NCBI GenBank assembly: GCA_018398805.1
Contig: JAGFBZ010000693.1
Coordinates: 2,294,001 to 2,358,000 of the forward strand
From: Hirundichthys speculiger
Lineage: Eukaryota > Chordata > Actinopteri > Beloniformes > Exocoetidae
Reading direction: 5' to 3'
Length of the DNA stretch: 64,000 nucleotides
Each line of letters starts with the position of its first letter. Positions within the stretch are counted from its first letter, which is position 1. The notes beneath the pieces were generated by a model. The model was not told the origin of the DNA. It did not search any database and saw only the letters and a list, made by a program, of their open reading frames with translations. This document shows positions 49,575 through 59,813 of the stretch, piece by piece. The position numbers and the translations under genes were made by a program.

Positions 49575-49630
49575 AGTCACATGATCACAGTGTGGCGGTC
49601 ACGTGACCACAAATCAGGACATTATAAAGG
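49575..49630 (+). promoter_or_regulatory. Candidate promoter: paired E-boxes and TATA box
   Basis: GTCACATGATCAC (49576-49588) and the palindrome GTCACGTGAC (49598-49607) are two E-box elements 10 bases apart, followed by TATAAAGG at 49623-49630. An AATAAA signal lies about 310 bases later at 49937-49942. This order would suit either a host core promoter or an LTR with U3, R and U5 parts. No TG...CA ends with a 4-6 bp duplication could be fixed, so both readings are inference. Confidence 0.3.
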
Positions 49631-50050
49631 TGAGCTCTTCAGTGCAGGTGAAATCCTTTTGCATGGTGCTGCGCAGCATAAGTGAGTTTTGCTACCGGTG
49701 CTGTTTTTGTTTGCTTTAATGTTCAATGTTAAGCTTAGTTTATTTATTTTTAGTGTAACCCAAAAACAATCTGATGTAAACAAGTGCTCTTTTGCATAAT
49801 TTTATGCTCAGAGTTAATGCGTATTGCATTTATTGTTGATGTAAACCAAGTCTTAGTTTTGTGTCCAGAGAGACTAGACGATTAGTAAGAATTTAATTTC
49901 TAAGTATAACTACTGTGTTTTGACTGTATATATAACAATAAACATCATGAAACTTGAATATAAAAGGTCTTACTGATTTATTGACTATGACTAAGTTTGG
50001 TTTAAGTGTTTACTTGATTGTGACAATTCCTACTGACCACAATGGGGTCT

Positions 50051-50335
50051 TACACACCAGCAGGGGTACACCCTGGACGGGTCGCCAGTCCATCCCAGGG
50101 CCACACATAGACAAACACGCACACTCACAATTTAGAATCAATTAACAATTAACATGCATGTCAGTCAATTAACCTGACATGCATGTCTTTGGACTGTGGG
50201 AGGAAGCTGGAGTAACTGAAGGAAACCCACGCAAGCAAACTCCACACAGAAAGGCCCCTGTTGAGGATCGAACCAGGAGCCTTCTTGCTGTGAGGCAATA
50301 GTGCTAACCACTAAGCCACCGTGCTGCCTACACAT
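50051..50335 (-). mobile_element. tRNA-derived SINE with probable 7-bp TSD
   Basis: On the minus strand the element begins GGCAGCACGGTGGCTTAGTG and has a pol III A-box-like TGGCTTAGTGGTTAGC and a B-box GGTTCGATCC (about 50263-50272), followed by the well-known body (CTTCCTCCCACAGTCC, GGATGGACTGGCGACC, GTCCAGGGTGTACCCC). It is the common teleost tRNA-headed SINE. The body spans about 50058-50328 and lacks the final (ATGG)n tail. TACACAC (50051-50057) and TACACAT (50329-50335) are a likely target duplication. A partial inner duplication of the ACATGCATGTCAG motif is visible at 50150-50190. Confidence 0.88.
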
Positions 50336-51185
50336 CAGTCAGTGAAGGCAATTCTGTGGAGAATTTGAATGTTTAACTCAGATGTTATTTTCAGGTTTGA
50401 CACAAAGACAAGGCGAGCATTACAAAACAAAACAAAAGCAAGAAAAACCCACAAAATGTTGTATGTTTTTTCTTCATCTGTGTTGGGCTTTGTTGCATAT
50501 AACTTTAGAAAATCCTGTGAAAGTATAAACAAGCGTGCAGTTGGCTTTGTGGTTGTTGGGTGCCCAATACTGGTGTTGCCTTGTGGTACATTTCATGTTT
50601 TATACCAGTGTTCACTGTGGGGTGCATGGGTGACAACAGCTATAAAAATATGCACACACGTATTCAAACATAAGCACACACTAACACATACGCACATACA
50701 GATACTTGTAAAAAAAATTTAAAAAATTAAATAAAAAAAACCATGATGAACCCTATGGCTGGGTGAAATCTAATGGAAGAAAGCTTTGTGTTTCATCACC
50801 TCCAGTCTTTAAACTCATAATCATGACTGATGACCATGACTGTCTTTAACTCATTGTAACTCTTTCTACGCCAGCTTTTTTCACTAGACAAAGATCAGAC
50901 TGGATTAATGATACACATCAGTTATTCATTATTAATGGGGGCCTTTACACAAGAAAACAGACATCAAACAGATTCAGGTTCTGGTGCTTAGCATTTCATT
51001 CTCCTCTGCAGCTAGAACCTGCTCTGAATTCTTCACCCATTCACTGAAAAAGTCCTCATGGAGCACTTTAAAGAGAAAGTAAACAAGTTCAATGCAAGTT
51101 TATTTAAATACAATCTCTAATTTATAATCCAGTTATCTTGTGGTTATTTCTAAAATGTAGTTTGTTGTGATACATTGTCAGTTAT
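50336..51185. other. Noncoding DNA
   Basis: AT-rich, with CA-like repeats at 50650-50700. Nothing else was recognised. Confidence 0.45.
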
Positions 51186-51188
51186 TAT

Positions 51189-51600
51189 TTCCTCCGCCAA
51201 GGAGGTAATGCGTTTATCTGTCTGTCTGTATACAAGATAACTCAAAAGGTTATGGATGGATTTTGATTAAATTTTCAGGAGTTGTCAGTAATGTGAAAAG
51301 GAAGAACTGATTTAATTTTGGGTGTGATCCGGAAGAAATTCTGGATTCTGGATCACTTTCAAATTTTTGTTAACATTGCGGTCAATGGGGCCTAAAATTT
51401 TGCTTCTCAATATCTCCGTTAATTATTGCCCAAAACTCATTCAATTTGACTCAGGGATTGACAATGGGAACCTCTAACAAATTTCAAAGGCTGATCTGGA
51501 TCTGATCCAGAACGCGGATTTTATCGGAATCTGTAAATCGCTATATGGGGGACTTGTTGCACTTGGCGGAGGTCCGCGCTCTCCGAGTGCTTTTCTAGTT
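51189..51600. mobile_element. Interspersed repeat bounded by inverted CCTCCGCCAAG
   Basis: CCTCCGCCAAG at 51191-51201 is inverted at 51562-51572 (CTTGGCGGAGG). Between them lie sequences such as ACTCAAAAGGTTATGGATGG, GGGTGTGATCCGGAAGAAAT and GGATCTGATCCAGAACGCGG, and the right end reads CCGCGCTCTCCGAGTGCTTT then TCTAGTT. I know closely similar repeats from fish and marine invertebrates; they carry no ORF. About 100 bases of its right half recur at 55545-55646. The superfamily is not clear to me; a non-autonomous DNA transposon is the likeliest reading. Confidence 0.7.
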
Positions 51601-54267
51601 ACTAAATGCAATCCAAATCATTATATTGGTACTACTATCATTCAAACTCATAAAAAGCAGTCTAGCTAAAGAAACCAACATTCAAATCTTCAATTTGATG
51701 AATTCCCACACACAGAATGATGCACTGGGTGGTGGGTGATAGTGAAAAAAAACTTTATTTGAGAAGTCCCTTTTTTTTTTCTGTGTGTGTGTTGGCACAG
51801 TCTGAGCATGCAGATAGAGACCGTAAGATAGTGGCAAAATAAAAGTCATTTACTTGCTCCTTGCGTGAACAATCCTTGAGCAGCGCGCCTCTCCTCTGGT
51901 CCCTCTGTTTTTTTCCCTCTGGTAGCTTCATCTCTCCCTCCTCTCCTCCCCTCTTTTGTCTCCTTCTCTCCCAGTGGAAGTGTAGTGCCAGGCCTAGGGC
52001 CCCTGCCTCTAATTGCTGGTGAATGGACTGTTTTCATGGGGTGTTAGGCAGGGCCCTCCCCTGGATTAGCATGGTTACATACGCATGCAGACATACACAC
52101 AACATGTACTCAGATACACAAATGGATTAGAGTGTTCACTCATGGGGAGAGGAGGCTGATTTGAGCCGACAGCAGCAGCCCTTTGGAGAAAGCCCGGCAA
52201 GCCTGGTGGATTTTTCAAGCACATGCACACACACACATGTGCACGTACACATAAACAGAGAGAGAATAAGGGAGAAGGCACATCAAAGTTGCACTCACTC
52301 ATGTGAACACACACACATATACGCATAATCTCCGTTCCCCAGCGGAGGCCTGGTGCTGTAGAAGACATATGGGGTGAATCATGTGTTAACAGGGAGTACT
52401 GATTAACACATCTGGAGAGAGCCAGTGGGGAGAGAAGAACTCAGAAGGGGTGGGAGGTAAAAGAAAGAAAAATCCTATTGAAAAATATATGGGGTCAATA
52501 AAATAAGAACACGGAGGAGTTGGGGGAAGAATATGGAAGTTGGAGTAGTAATCTTGATTAATTGGGTGTGATTAACACTCATAGAAAAGAAGGACCCAAC
52601 AAGAAGAAAAACAAGCCTTGAGTCAGAAAAATCTGGGGGGGTGATGAGGGACTCTCCACCCAATCCCCTCAGGGGCCGTCCTGCGTGTCATGTCAGAGTC
52701 AGTGAGGCAGTGCCACAACACCATGCCCCCATATGCCCATCAGGCAGTCTGTCTGGCCCAAACAGAACCCGCACATGACGAAAACATGGTGAAACAGTCA
52801 TTTCTAAATTGAGTAGAGCAGTGTGACTTTGTAAACTTGGAAGGATATTGATGTGATCTGATGTGCATCCAAATGAAAACAGCCATAAAAGCAGTAAAAG
52901 AAAAAAAGAAGTTTAAAAAGTTGTAGTCCAAATTCACTGCATTTAATTAATTTTTTAAATCAGACATTGATGGTTGAATATTAAAGTCTCTGGAAACACT
53001 ATAAAAATATTACAAGGCAATGATTCATTATCAAAGAAAAGAAAGTAGAGCCCAATGTTAACTGTGTTATTATTCATGTAATTTTATTGTTCACAAAACC
53101 GACATTATTTATAAGTCCAATGCTGATCATTGTAAGAAAATTCATATGATTAAACTTTATAAATTGGATCCTCACAGGTTCTATAACAAATTGGAAAATT
53201 GTACGTCCAAGACTGACTTTTCACTCTCACCCTCCCTCTCTTTGTTTGGGGAGTGTTGAGTGCATTATCACTCACTCGTTGGCCTGAGGATTATGTGCTG
53301 CTCCATGCTGATTTCTATCTCATCATTTTCCATGGCCGTAGTTTCTTCTAAAACAGTTTTAATACAGAGAAACCTGAATGAATCAGGGACCCACATGGAA
53401 CTTTGCTGCCTGTGTGACTGCAAGAGAGCAATTATCTTATAACATCCTGTCTCTGCAGGTATCTTTATCCATCAGTGGTTTCAATTCCATCCATGCAGCA
53501 TAGCTGTGTTTAAGCTACTGTGAAGCAACATAAACACAGACATATCTATGTACATGCTTACTTTAGCGCTGAATCAAACAATCACTCTGGCACAAAGCCA
53601 AGCGCTCGTGTACAAATTTAGTACTGCTAACTAGCACACAAAGAAAAGAAAGACAAAAAAATGTGTGCAATATGCATTTAGCACATTCAGTGCAATGTGT
53701 TTGCATTCTTGTGGGTAATACTGTTATTTTGCACTTAGATAATTGAGACTAAAAAGAAAGCACAGTAAGGTGAAAAGGTGTGCAGAAACACCTGTCGCTG
53801 TGTGCGAAAAGGGTGGGGGGTGCGGCATTCAGTACGCAGAGATGTTCTTAAATGTCAGTTAAGTTTAATTATGACTAACAGTGATAATTCATTCATATTT
53901 GTCATATTAGTATGTGAGAGCAAACAAACAAAATAAACAAACAAAAGCAAGTTATAATGAGAAATATTTCCAGCCATGATGTGAGAGCTACCAATATTCT
54001 CATTACTTCTGAATGAATGTGACTAACGACATTGGTAAAGTAAACCAGTCTCATGAACCTCATGTTGATTAAATCAACATTCATTTTAACCACATGGGAG
54101 ATTAACTTCTATGTACCACATCTGGTAACATGATATAAAACCATACATTTTTGCATAATGAGGGGCGTGGCCTTTTGATGGCTGGTATGTCCAGTGGCTA
54201 GCGATAATCACTTTAGCTGCTTGGCATCAAGCACTGCCTTGGATTGACCTCTGAGACATAAATAAAG
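51601..54267. other. Noncoding DNA
   Basis: No exon is recognised. The 63-codon Glu/Arg-rich minus-strand frame at 51846 comes from a CT-rich stretch. CA repeats are present near 52220-52320. Confidence 0.45.
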
Positions 54268-55238
54268 ACCTAGCGAAGGTGCCTCACTCATGGTGCCCCA
54301 GAGCAAGAAAGGTCCTGGTTTGAATCTCACCACGTACCATTCAATGTGGTGTTTGCATGTTTTCATCATGCCTGCTCAGGTTTGCTGATGGTATTCTCGC
54401 TTCCTCCCACAGTCTGAAAACATGCAACCTAGGTTAATCAATGATTCCAAATTGCCCATGGGAGTGCATATGGTGGTTGCCCAAAGTGACCTGAAATAGG
54501 AATAAGATGGTGTAGATCGGGGGTCACGCAACAGCGGACTCCGGTCCCGATCCGGACCGGGAGATGGTTCTGTCCAGACCCGTGACCAGTGCAAAAAAAA
54601 AGTAGTGTCATTTTCACAGAGCAGTTTTGAACGACCGTGGATATTTACAGCTGGCGCTGCTACTACAGTTAATACGGCAATCTAGCGCTGGTAGTCAGAG
54701 ATGTAGCTTGAAAACGCGTGTTTGTTGTTGGCAATGGAGCCACACATGGCCAAGTCTCTCTCTGACATTGCAACAATTAGAATACATTGGCCACATGCAA
54801 ATTCTCCGTGCAAATCGAGATTAGATCCCCAGAATTCATTGCACCGCCAAACCAAACCACACCTATATTATTCCGAGCAAACCCAAAATCAGTCGCACAA
54901 GCACAAACTTAAGCACTGACGTTAGCAACAGCGCAGGAAGAAAGCAGAGTAGATACCACGGAGACGTCATCACTTACTCGAAAAAGAGAAAGGTACACAC
55001 TGGAAACCGTTGTTTAAAGATGAATGGACAGCAAAATACAGTGGTACCTCTACTTACGAACGTTTCTACATACGAAATTTTCAGGTTACGAAACGCCTCA
55101 ACGGAAAAATATTGCCTCTTGTTACGAAAGAAATTTCAGGCTACGCAAGGCAAAAATACAGTATGCGCTGCTACTCGCAGCTCCCAGAGTTTACCGAACG
55201 TAAACATACTTGTCGGCTCTGTATCTTGGTTTTTAGTA

Positions 55239-55543
55239 GAGGTGGGCGGATCGATCTAAATATCGATAATACCGATACCAACTTTGGTATTGGTATCATT
55301 CCATACCAATACCAAAGTTGGTATTGGTATTGGTATCGAATGATACTCGTGTAAAAAGATCGATCCTCAAGCTTTATTTTTCTCTCCCACAAGCACTGAC
55401 TGATGTGAAGTGCGAATTCATTGAAGTCTGTTTCTGACACGCTGTCCTCCTCCCCTCTCGTCTCGTCTTTTGACGTTGCACCGTCACTTGGCTCAGCTGC
55501 GGCAACCAAACAAGCATGCAGGTAGACTCAGCCTGGCCCCAGC
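55239..55543. mobile_element. Fragment of another DNA transposon with strong hairpin
   Basis: AGAGGTGGGCGGATCGATC is the style of terminus seen in several fish hAT elements. It is followed by ATCGATA-rich sequence and a near-perfect hairpin at 55275-55324. The right boundary is unclear. Confidence 0.45.
55275..55324. repeat. 22-bp perfect inverted repeat with 6-nt loop
   Basis: Arms 55275-55296 and 55303-55324 are exact reverse complements around the loop CATTCC; the core of an arm is CCAACTTTGGTATTGGTAT. Three more bases pair beyond a single mismatch. It is built from GGTATTGGTATC units, another of which follows at 55325-55337. Confidence 0.9.
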
Positions 55544-55544
55544 C

Positions 55545-55646
55545 TGGGTGTGATCCGGAAGAAATCCTGGATTCTGGATCACTTTCAAATTTTCGATAAT
55601 TGTTGCGCTCGGTGGAGGACTGCGCTCTGTGAGTGCCTTTCTAGTT
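55545..55646. mobile_element. Fragment of the CCTCCGCC-type repeat
   Basis: GGGTGTGATCCGGAAGAAAT, CTGGATTCTGGATCACTTTC and the ending GAGTGCCTTTCTAGTT correspond to parts of 51330-51600 with the middle deleted. Confidence 0.75.
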
Positions 55647-56430
55647 CTAACATGTATTTCTTACAGATTTTTATGTCATTTCATGTATTGTTTATAATTT
55701 ATTTTGAAAAAATATGTTCGAATTTTGGGGGGCTTGGAACGGATAAGGGCATGGAAAACGCGTCTCTACTTACGAAAGTTTCAGGTTAAAAAACTACTTC
55801 CAGAACCAATTAATTTCTTAAGTAGAGGTACCACTATATATGTTTATACTCCCAGTCGGCTGTTCCAGGCCTGTCTGCCTCATCAGCTCTGAGACCGTGG
55901 CATTGATTAAAAGTGGGAACGTGAAATGCCACTATGAGATGAAACACAGCACTTTTTCTTTTTGCACTTTTTAGTTAATGTTTCCTGAATGTACATGAGT
56001 TTATTTTTTTACTTAAAGAGGCCTTCAATTAAAGAAGAAAGAAGGACAGTTCAAAGAAAAAATGTTTTATGAAAAAGTCAACAACCTTTTTTGCACTTTT
56101 TAGTTTTTTTCAGGGTTTAGTTTTTTACATGAAGAGGCCTTCAATTCTTCAGGCATGGACTTGTACTATTATTGATTTTATTCTGAGGTTTCACTTTTGG
56201 TTGATTTGAAATAAAAGCCTTAAGCTTATTTGACTGCATGGAAATGCTTTTATTTATGATAAAATATATGGAATATGTTGGAATATTTCCTGCATTTGAA
56301 GTTAAAATAAAAATTTGTTACTTTTTCAAAATTCTGGACTTTGGTTCGGACCTTCTACTTAGGCAAAATTTAGTAACCAGACAAATGTGACTTTTAATTG
56401 AAGACCCCTGATGTAGATGATGGATTGAGA

Positions 56431-58055
56431 AATATGGCTTGTGCTGTTAACTGTAATAAGGGAATGCTTTGACCGTTTTTTGGGTTAACCTAGAAGGGTT
56501 CGGGGGCAAAGTTCAGCAAAGCAGCCTGAACCAGCTATCTTTGCTCCTGTTTGACAGTTGCTGTCGGGGACTCACCAGAGGACATCAGCTCGTCTCTAGC
56601 TCATTGGTTTCCACCTCTTGCAGCAGATGGGTCATTCAGTCAAGCAACTTTTCGATTATCTTGGGCCCCTTCCGAGTTGATTAACTGTACCACGAGCCGA
56701 CGACACCAAGAACGAAAACTAGCAAAAGTTCCCTGGAACCCACTATAACTCAACCTGAGGCTTGCAGTTGCCAACCTAAGGGGATATGCCTTGAAGCAGC
56801 AAGTCGAGTCATTTCAGGTCCCAGCAGACCTCCACAAGTTGCTATTAAAGCTCTGGCAGCACACTTTTCTTTAGCTACATTTAAAATGAGAATATTTGGC
56901 CAGATTTGACCATCAGGAATGGAAAGAAATAATAAATAGCATCATAGGTTAGAAGAAGCTAAGTCAACCAAGCTAATAGAGTTAACGTGAACTAAGATGG
57001 ACATGTTCCATCTGGCTTCCAGGCCTGCTTGTCCACTCATTTGCAACATGTTGCTGTGCAGTCAAAGGAAAAAGAAAAAGAAGCAAATGTTGCAGGGAGT
57101 TTGTCCAGTTTTTCTAATACAGTTTATGGTAGCAATACCTTGTGACTTGTTTGACAGCAGAAAAATAGCCCTGAAGCATATATTTAGAGAATCCTACAGT
57201 TAAACTATGCTTTCTCTGTTTAACCCAGCATGTACACAAGCAAAACGAAAACACAAGTTATTATAAGTTAAGATTCTGAATTGTTTTGTTTTTTTGACAA
57301 TTACCTTGAATCCAATAACGTCTGAAGGTAGGATAATTAAAGATGATGAATTCTGAGGTGATCTGAAAAAACAAGGTATTTTAAGATTATTGTCACTTGA
57401 GGTAAAGAAAACTATGAATGAAAACATTATTAACAAAGTTAACTAGAACATATTACTGTGGTCTTTTTAGACCATAGAGAATAAATGCAAAGCAAGTACT
57501 TGACTCTTAGTAGAAAGTGCAGCCATATGTTTATGCTTGTGAAAAGTGATAGTGCGGGTTTACAGTTCACCAACACTGTCCAATTAGTGATAACATGTTC
57601 CTCTCTCTGTTAACAACCCTTGACTCTCTAGTCAAGACCTGAAGATTTTCACTTTGGGGACAGTTTGGGGACAGGAACTAAAATACAGTCCTAACCAAAA
57701 TCTACTCCATAAAGTTTAAACACTTCAACATGTCAAAACTCGCTTCAACAAATCTATTCAATTCATGAACTCCCAGAAAATTGTGAAAGCTTGCGATACT
57801 ACAAGAAAAAATTGAATAAGGCATTTGTTCAATGACTTCAACCTGTATTTCAATTTCCTTTTTAAATATGAAGAAAAATATTGTTTAGAGTCTTCACTGA
57901 CCATATTTATTGTTTCTAAAAAAAAAAGAAATTAAACAAGTTGATGTCAACAAGACATGAAAAAGTTGCAAGAGAAGCTTATTTATTATTATGCTATATC
58001 TCTTTTCCTTTCAATTACACATTTTCAATCATTTGGAAAGTGAAGACCGCGTGTC
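56431..58055. other. Unassigned noncoding DNA
   Basis: The part 56470-56830 is more GC-rich than its surroundings and carries two overlapping plus-strand frames (71 and 65 codons) that are not repetitive but not recognisable. It may be part of an older repeat. The rest is AT-rich, with A tracts at 57071 and 57918. Confidence 0.4.
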
Positions 58056-58059
58056 CTTC

Positions 58060-58780
58060 TGGATGAATGCAAGATTTCGGCAGCTCAACAGTCTGTGGTC
58101 AATGTCTGATTCTCCTCATGATACATCATACATTTTTTAGTAGGAGACAGATCTGGACTACAGGCAAACAAGTTAAGCACATGCACTCGTGTTTGAAGTC
58201 AAAATGTGGTGCAGAATGATGTTTGGCATTGTCCTGCTGAAATAACCACAGACCTCCGGGGTAAAAATGTGGCCTTTGTGGGAGTACATGTCTCCCTAAA
58301 TTTCAAATACATATATAACTCATCAAAGATATCTTCAGACATATGAAAGTCACCCCACCACCCCACCCCAACTTACTTATTTTTGCTGATAACAACCAAG
58401 CTGGTCTTTCTCATCTCCACAACACACACACATCTGGAGTTAGCACTCGTACCGCAGGACCGGGACATGAAGAAGGAGCGCTGGACGCCGGCAGCTCCTC
58501 AAGTACACCAGACTGCAGCGTCTGGTGTATTTGAAACTTGAATTTCCCCCTTGGGGGATCGATAAAGTATATTTGATTTGATTTGATTTAATTTGATTTG
58601 AGAACACAATGTCCATTTTTCCAAGAAGCAAACTGAAACTTGGACTCATCAGACCACAGAACACATCTATTGTTTTTACTTTCCATTTGAAATGAGCTTA
58701 TATCTGGAGATGTTGTCTGTATTTCTGAGCAAGAGCAATATGTGGCTTTTTTCTTGGGTAATGGCAGTTTAAGATAATTT
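58060..58780 (-). pseudogene. Tc1/mariner-superfamily transposase relic, split by a retroposon tail
   Basis: On the minus strand, 58205-58250 reads LFQQDNAKHHSAPHF, the block around the second catalytic Asp of this superfamily, here still Asp. The minus-strand upstream part at 58600-58690 carries the SDE-type segment (GACTCATCAGACCACAGAAC on the plus strand), in which the frame reads WSDESKFQFA. Stops such as the one after LLLKNV interrupt it. A retroposon 3' end (about 58440-58600) is inserted between the two parts. This resembles the same transposase group as the relic at 3350-3770. No terminal repeats were fixed. Confidence 0.68.
58440..58600 (+). mobile_element. LINE/SINE 3' end with (ATTTG)n tail
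   Basis: TTGAATTTCCCCCTTGGGGG followed by ATCGATAAAGTAT and (ATTTG)n at 58571-58600 is a familiar fish non-LTR 3' end. The upstream GC-rich 90 bases (GGAGCGCTGGACGCC, AGCTCCTCAAG) would be the end of its ORF2, too short to classify. Confidence 0.7.
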
Positions 58781-59788
58781 TCTGTATGCGGCAGGGGACT
58801 TTTGAAGATACAGTAGTTTTCCCAACAACTCCCACCCATACAACTCATCATTAGATTTCCCCAGAAGTCTTGAGGGCCCGATCTTTGGCCAGATCTGCTA
58901 AAGCCGCTATTTAGGGATAGTGTGTAGCGGGAGAGGCAAAAAACGCAATCTTCCACACTTGCTAAACCCGCTATCCTACCTGCGCTACCCGCTACATTAT
59001 GCATAGGAGTGGTTAGGGCGTGCCACCTGTTAAACCAATCAATGCATCAGTAGCCATTGCCTTTAAGAGCAGGTTGAGAGCAGGCTACCCGCAAACTGCT
59101 TTCCCAAACCCGTCATGAAGCATCTTTTCATCCAGATTGTGCGCAGCTTGTCTGGATTTTTTTTTTTTTTTTCTACACAAACGATTCCTATCGACTCTGA
59201 AAGTCCCAGATAGTTGGTGTGTGGTCCCAGTAAACACACTCTGGTCGTCTATTGTGTAACTGTCGAGCAAGCCGTTTAAGACGATCTCTGCCATTTTCTC
59301 AGGGGTTCAACTGAGGCCAAATCACGTTTTTTTATACAAGTTAATTCGAGAGGTAGAGTCATTTGACATTGACAGCGATTGAGACCATTTGGACGCGCTC
59401 TTGTACGGGCCAACCCCAAACTGGCAAGATACAGAGTTTGCGGAAAGGGCAAAAGACACGCCCATTGCAACCTACAAACTCAGTAAAGGAGTCGGCAAAT
59501 ATGTCGTGGCTAGTGATAATGGATAAGGAGAAGTGTATGATCGGAGCCTTGAGTCTTTTCTAAGCGAAGTCCTTGTAGCGCCGTAATACATACATCGGCT
59601 CTCCTTATGTTCACTCCTTTACACAGATGAGTGTAGAAAGATATTTTCTGAAGAAGAAAAGACCTTGTCTTAAAGAGGATGTAGGCTCTGTATGTGTACA
59701 GTGCAACAGTTCCATTCAAAGTGTCAGTTTTAACCACCGCCCAGACCACACCACCCCAAATAGATCCTTGACTTGTGGGAAACACAAG
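58781..59788. other. Unassigned sequence, possibly repeat-derived
   Basis: GGGCCCGATCTTTGG at 58876 together with repeated AACCCGCTA/CCGCTA motifs (58903-58995) has the look of a Harbinger-like MITE start, but I found no matching right end. A T tract is at 59158-59172. Frames up to 138 codons on the minus strand overlap the Tc1 relic and are not supported as genes. Confidence 0.35.
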
Positions 59789-59789
59789 G

Positions 59790-59813
59790 ATGTGTGTGTG
59801 TATATATATATAT
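59790..59813. repeat. (TG)n(TA)n microsatellite, left part
   Basis: The TA part is the target of the hAT that follows; TA repeats resume directly after that element and again after the RTE LINE. Confidence 0.95.

Larger units (their letters stand above)
55039..55836. mobile_element. pogo/Tigger-like MITE at a TA target, holding further fragments
   Basis: CAGTGGTACCTCTACTTACG at 55039 is inverted at the right end (TAAGTAGAGGTACCACT, to 55836, last base changed), and both ends abut TA (55037-55038 and 55837-55838). TA duplication and CAGTGG-type termini suit the pogo/Tigger branch of Tc1/mariner. Subterminal repeats TTACGAAAxxTTTCAGG occur on both sides. The middle (about 55239-55646) does not belong to it and looks like later insertions. 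Confidence 0.78.
55010..55956 (+). pseudogene. hAT transposase N-terminus, split by a TA-target insertion
   Basis: The left part reads FKDEWTAK up to 55036, and the right part starts after the insertion with MFILPVG and goes on to a BED-type zinc finger ending KHSTF (55954-55956). If the insertion and one TA copy are ignored, the two parts meet in frame within a Tyr codon. The zinc finger has its second Cys replaced (VCLIS in place of VCLIC), while the His pair (CH and KH) is kept. The protein family binds the transposon ends as the first step of cut-and-paste transposition; this protein start resembles the GTF2IRD2/Charlie8-type hAT proteins known in vertebrates (from memory). It is dead: split, truncated and lacking the catalytic domain. 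Confidence 0.75.
54518..56410 (+). mobile_element. hAT transposon relic with 8-bp TSD, itself interrupted
   Basis: The 1893-bp unit starts CGGGGGTC and ends GACCCCTG, inverted ends with one change, and is flanked by GTGTAGAT (54510-54517) and ATGTAGAT (56411-56418), a duplication with one mismatch. Its coding strand carries hAT transposase code: FKDEWTAKY just before 55039 and a BED-type zinc-finger block VCLISSETVALIKSGNVKCH at 55873 onward, which is followed by YEMKHSTF. The rest of the transposase, including the catalytic and dimerisation parts, is missing, so this is an internally deleted copy. A TA-target element (55039-55836) sits inside the first coding segment. Confidence 0.87.
54268..56430 (+). 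mobile_element. Diverged tRNA-derived SINE, split by a hAT insertion
   Basis: Before the hAT, 54268-54509 carries the SINE head and body: CCTCACTCATGGTGCCCC, B-box GGTTTGAATCTC (54318-54329), CTTCCTCCCACAGTCTG and AACCTAGGTTAATCAATGATTC. The tail starts with GGAATAAGATGGTGTAGAT and continues after the hAT with ATGTAGATGATGGATTG (56411-56430). Joined in this order it follows the usual SINE layout. The copy is much more diverged than the one at 50 kb, so it is the oldest layer of this nest. Confidence 0.75.

Noticed and set aside
58876..59560. Possible Harbinger element starting GGGCCCGATC
   Set aside because: No matching inverted right end and no TAA/TWA duplication could be found, so it stays unassigned.
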